Shown: positions 25,901-27,417 of the stretch, piece after piece
Position numbering within the stretch: the stretch's first letter is position 1
Layout of the letters: every line of letters starts with the position of its first letter
Source: Peptostreptococcus sp.
GTDB taxonomy: Bacteria > Bacillota > Clostridia > Peptostreptococcales > Peptostreptococcaceae
Reading direction: 5' to 3'
Length of the DNA: 27,417 bases
Assembly (NCBI GenBank): GCA_020025095.1
Contig: JAHHSS010000008.1
Location: 1 to 27,417 of the forward strand
The notes under the pieces: generated by a model
Told to the model about the DNA's origin: nothing
What the model saw: the letters and a program-made list of their open reading frames with translations, nothing else
The model's database searches: none
Translations under genes and position numbers: made by a program

Positions 25901-26043
25901 AAATAGAAAAAGCTGTCGAAGCATTTGATGAATACATTAAGAATGAAACACTTGCAGTTAAAGTTGAGAAATCAGAAGTAGAAGGTATGGAAGTACAGAA
26001 TCTAAATGATCATGAAACTGGAATGAAGGTAGAAAGATTATAG
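22921..26043 (+). CDS. ileS: Isoleucine--tRNA ligase, type 2 (IleRS2), with swapped signature motif
   Basis: Charges tRNA-Ile with isoleucine in the cytoplasm. The 1040-residue protein has a class Ia catalytic core. The first signature is GIHH (59-62, in PPTANGNPGIHH) instead of HxGH, and the second is KMSKS (597-601). The CP1 editing domain contains the TTTPWTLPSN segment. Cysteines C466/C468 and C507/C510 could form a zinc ribbon. WFDSGAMPFAQWHFPF and EGIDQTRGWFYSLLA are typical of IleRS. The helical anticodon-binding domain and an extended C-terminal domain of the IleRS2 type follow. The start has AAGGAG 5 nt upstream. It is controlled by the T-box and ends at a strong hairpin. In known IleRS2 enzymes the GxHH swap gives very high mupirocin resistance. 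Confidence 0.96.
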   Translation: MEKELVFETLYDGSVSEAEVETLKRWQEDNILERVLEKGKNDPTYVFFEGPPTANGNPGIHHVISRTLKDWVCRYKTMSGYRVPRKAGWDTHGLPVELQVEKELGLSDKKAIEDYGIEEFCEKCRNSVFTYEKQWRQMTERMAYAVDLDNPYITLDNNYIETLWWILDKFNKEGLLYEGHKILPYCPRCGTGLASHEVAQGYKEVKTNTLVAKFKKKGTENEYFLAWTTTPWTLPSNVALTVNPDIEYIKAKKDGEFYYLAKDLADKHLGEGEYEIVETMKGKDLEYQEYEQLMPFVDVDGNAFFLTCGDYVTVTDGTGIVHSAPAFGEDDYNMGRKYSLPFVQPVNSEGKFTATPWEGKFVMEEGLDVEIIKWLAKENKLFSKEKIEHNYPHCWRCSTPLVYYANPGWYIEMTKLKDKLIENNNGVNWYPEFVGQGRFGNWLEELKDWAISRTRYWGTPLPVWKCECGNKTTVGSRQELAERAIENVDPETIELHRPHIDRVHLKCSECGKPMTRVTEVIDCWFDSGAMPFAQWHFPFEHKDDFDNLFPADYIAEGIDQTRGWFYSLLAVSTFITGKSPYKNVLVTDLVLDKDGKKMSKSKGNTINPFEMFDKYGADALRWYLLYVSPPWTPLRFDEDGLKEIMSKFIGTLKNTYNFFTLYANTDKLNPRDFFVEYSQRPELDRWILSKFNNLKKEIEENLEIFEVNKSIRRMTDFLNDDLSNWYIRRSRRRFWETELNEDKKSVYNTTYEILTEYCKLIAPFAPYLSEEMYRKLTGEYSVHCADYPRCNEALIDYALEEKMDLTKNLVTLGRAARENSKIKVRQPISEVLIDGKYEEIISDLVELIKEELNVKEVKFVKDLSEYMNFTLKPNFKVLGPVLGKNVNKFGKLLGTLDAHEIVSKVEAGEKIKVELEGNEFEFGYDDILINIESKSGFNVAMENNLFVILETVLTEELIQEGLAREFVSKVQQMRKSSGFEVLDNINIYYNGDEEIEKAVEAFDEYIKNETLAVKVEKSEVEGMEVQNLNDHETGMKVERL

Positions 26044-26075
26044 ATTTATTGAAAATAAAACCTTATCAAGTAATA

Positions 26076-26107
26076 TTGACAAAAAAATATTAGATTAGAT
26101 AATCTAA
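26076..26107 (+). promoter_or_regulatory. Near-consensus promoter overlapping an 18-bp palindrome after ileS
   Basis: TTGACA (26076-26081, perfect) and GATAAT (26098-26103, 5 of 6) are 16 bp apart. The -10 lies inside the palindrome TTAGATTAGATAATCTAA (26090-26107; 8-bp arms, GA centre), a likely operator shape. The ileS stop is only 33 nt upstream. The terminator hairpin starts about 6 nt after the predicted transcript start. Confidence 0.45.
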
Positions 26108-26115
26108 ATTATTAG

Positions 26116-26150
26116 GTAGCACAGGTAGTTTTCTGTGCTACTTATTTTTA
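26116..26150 (+). terminator. Intrinsic terminator after ileS
   Basis: Perfect 9-bp stem GTAGCACAG (26116-26124) and CTGTGCTAC (26133-26141), 8-nt loop, followed by TTATTTTTA. It should end the ileS message. Confidence 0.85.
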
Positions 26151-26649
26151 TAAAATTTCTGCTAAAATGCAATATTTGAAAGTTTAGTAGTGTGTAGTCA
26201 ACTAGGAGAATCAAATAAGATAGCAATGCATTTAAACAAGAGGAAGTTAGAATTAGAAAGTTGAGTAAAATATGAATTTAAAATATGCGAGAAGAAGAGC
26301 TTAGTTTATTGAGTTAAAATTTACCTTCTGTTTTCAGCAATATTATATTTTTAAAAATCAAATTCATATAATTGAAAAAATTTAAGAAGATTTCCACTCT
26401 AATTTCTGTCACTATATAAGTTTAGAGAGATGCTGAATAATACTTTGCAATCTTCTATGCGATTTCTAAGTAAATGTATGTTTTTTTGAATATTTATAGC
26501 TTATTACTAACATTTTTGTTATACTAATGTTTAAACGCATATAAATGATTCATTTTATTTTTTCTAGTGATTTAGCTAGCTAAGGAATTTTATATATGCT
26601 ATTTTTACAAAATACGCAATAAAGTATTAGATAATTTTAAGGAGGAAAA
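26150..26649. other. Gene-free region between ileS and the phosphatase gene
   Basis: About 500 bp without a credible coding frame; the longest short frames lack ribosome sites. Complementary arms AGAAGATT (26385-26392) and AATCTTCT (26449-26456) enclose CTCTAA/TTAGAG (26397-26402 and 26422-26427). TTCAGCA (26333-26339) could instead pair with TGCTGAA (26431-26437). A 12-bp palindrome TTAGCTAGCTAA is at 26572-26583. It may hold an untranslated RNA or may simply be degraded sequence. Confidence 0.45.
26516..26545 (+). promoter_or_regulatory. Possible promoter of the phosphatase gene
   Basis: TTGTTA (26516-26521, 4 of 6) and TATAAA (26540-26545, 5 of 6) with an 18-bp spacer, about 105 nt before the start codon. 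The palindrome TTAGCTAGCTAA (26572-26583) lies downstream in the leader and could be an operator. Confidence 0.35.
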
Positions 26650-27105
26650 ATGAAGATAATGTTCGTTTGCCATGGTAATATTTGTAGATCACCTATGGCA
26701 GAAGCAGTTTTTAGAAATATGGTTGAAAAAGAAGGATTAAGTGATAAAATTTATATAAGTTCATCTGCGACATCTTATGAAGAAATAGGAAATCCTGTCC
26801 ATGTTGGTACGAAAAAAAAACTTGCAGAAAAGGGAATAAGTTCAGAGGGTTTGTATTCAACTAAGCTAAAAAAATCAGATATTTGTGAGTATGATTACAT
26901 ATTTACAATGGATGAGAATAATATGAACAATATAAAAAGAGAGTTTGGCAGTATAGATAGAAAAAAGGTAATGAAACTTTTAGATCTTACAGATAATTCC
27001 AGAGATATCGCGGATCCTTGGTATACTGGCAATTTTGATGATACTTACAATGACATACTAGAAGGTTGTAGTGTTTTAATGGAAAAAATAAAGAAAGAAA
27101 TTTAA
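26650..27105 (+). CDS. Low-molecular-weight protein-tyrosine phosphatase
   Basis: A 151-residue cytoplasmic phosphatase of the LMW-PTP family. The P-loop C7-H-G-N-I-C-R13-S is at the N-terminus, with catalytic Cys7 and Arg13. The general acid is D122 in ADPWYTGNFDDTY. Position 11 in the loop is Ile, as in tyrosine phosphatases; the arginine phosphatase YwlE has Thr there, so phosphotyrosine is the likelier substrate. The ATG follows AAGGAGG. It stands alone with its own terminator, and no tyrosine-kinase or capsule gene is in view. Confidence 0.93.
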   Translation: MKIMFVCHGNICRSPMAEAVFRNMVEKEGLSDKIYISSSATSYEEIGNPVHVGTKKKLAEKGISSEGLYSTKLKKSDICEYDYIFTMDENNMNNIKREFGSIDRKKVMKLLDLTDNSRDIADPWYTGNFDDTYNDILEGCSVLMEKIKKEI

Positions 27106-27109
27106 AAGA

Positions 27110-27149
27110 AAAAAGTCATTTAGTGATATAGCATCTAAATGACTTTTTT
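27110..27149 (+). terminator. Intrinsic terminator after the phosphatase gene
   Basis: A 14-bp stem with arms at 27110-27123 (core AGTCATTTAG) and 27135-27148 (core CTAAATGACT), 11-nt loop, ending in T6. The A-run on the left arm makes it potentially active in both directions. Confidence 0.88.
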
Positions 27150-27417
27150 AAAGAATAAAAATTTCATCGACAAATATAAAAAAATAAAAATATTTTAACA
27201 ATATGAAAATATTTTTTCAAAAGAATAAAACAAAAATAAACAAAATAAATAAAGTGTTTATAAAAAAATAGACTGATAAAACACAAAAAATAAAGTGAAG
27301 AAAGTGCTAATTAGATAAAATTCATAAAAAATTCATATTATGAAAACTTAAAAATAAAAAAGCGTATTTTCATAAAAAAGAAGATAAAAAAGAAATAACG
27401 AAAGAAGCTATTTATAC
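27150..27417. other. Extremely A-rich non-coding tail
   Basis: The last 268 bp have very low G+C (clearly below the rest of the window) and a marked excess of A over T on the plus strand. AAAATATTTT occurs twice within 27187-27218. No gene, promoter or hairpin can be supported; a following gene may lie beyond the window. Confidence 0.5.

Noticed and set aside
27203..27271. 22-codon frame in the A-rich tail
   Set aside because: No ribosome site, and a Lys/Asn/Ile-only composition expected from poly-A DNA.
1..27417. CRISPR arrays, mobile elements or foreign islands
   Set aside because: No regularly spaced repeats, transposase or integrase genes, and gene content and base composition look uniform and chromosomal.

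Overview
This is AT-rich DNA (estimated by eye at about 30% G+C). The codon usage favours AGA, ATA and TTA, Shine-Dalgarno sites are strong (AGGAGG or AGGTG type), TTG and GTG starts are frequent, and there is a T-box riboswitch. Together with the gene content this points to a clostridial Firmicute, most likely in the Peptostreptococcaceae. The species cannot be fixed from the window. The window is almost entirely chromosomal housekeeping DNA. I see no insertion sequence, prophage, CRISPR array, tRNA or rRNA.

Layout. (1) 1-2367: the ribosome-associated ATPase gene ychF (+) converges with nagA (-) on a shared bidirectional terminator. (2) 2368-7144: after a gene-free region of about 500 bp carrying divergent promoters come a pair of M16 peptidase-like genes (one without and one with the HxxEH zinc site), lgt and rsmH. 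(3) 7281-13541: a trimmed division and cell-wall (dcw) cluster, murF-mraY-murD-murG-ftsZ. The genes usually interspersed here in relatives (ftsL, a class B PBP/spoVD, ftsW/spoVE, ftsQ) are missing. (4) 13730-16255: nrdR and a PhoP/PhoR-like two-component pair whose kinase has one membrane segment and no extracellular sensor. The spoIIGA-sigE-sigG block that often follows ftsZ in spore formers is absent. (5) 16340-19352: der, plsY, gpsA (GTPase plus the first steps of phospholipid synthesis). (6) 19498-22457: the Gram-positive ylm block yggS/ylmE-sepF-ylmG-ylmH-divIVA. (7) 22565-26148: a consensus promoter, an isoleucine T-box leader and ileS, ending in a hairpin terminator. (8) 26150-27417: a gene-poor stretch with one low-molecular-weight tyrosine phosphatase gene and an extremely A-rich tail.

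How the genes fit together. MurF, MraY, MurD and MurG carry out successive steps of lipid II synthesis. FtsZ, SepF, DivIVA and YlmG build and place the division machinery. Lgt, PlsY and GpsA supply the membrane and its lipoproteins. RsmH, Der, YlmH, YchF and IleRS serve the ribosome and translation.

Most notable points: the absence of septal-synthase and sporulation genes at their usual positions, which suggests a non-sporulating lineage; an IleRS with the swapped signature GIHH (instead of HxGH), the form linked to mupirocin hyper-resistance, under the T-box in the main ileS position; and a near-consensus promoter just after ileS that overlaps an 18-bp palindrome and is followed at once by a terminator hairpin. 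I found no convincing new multi-gene system.
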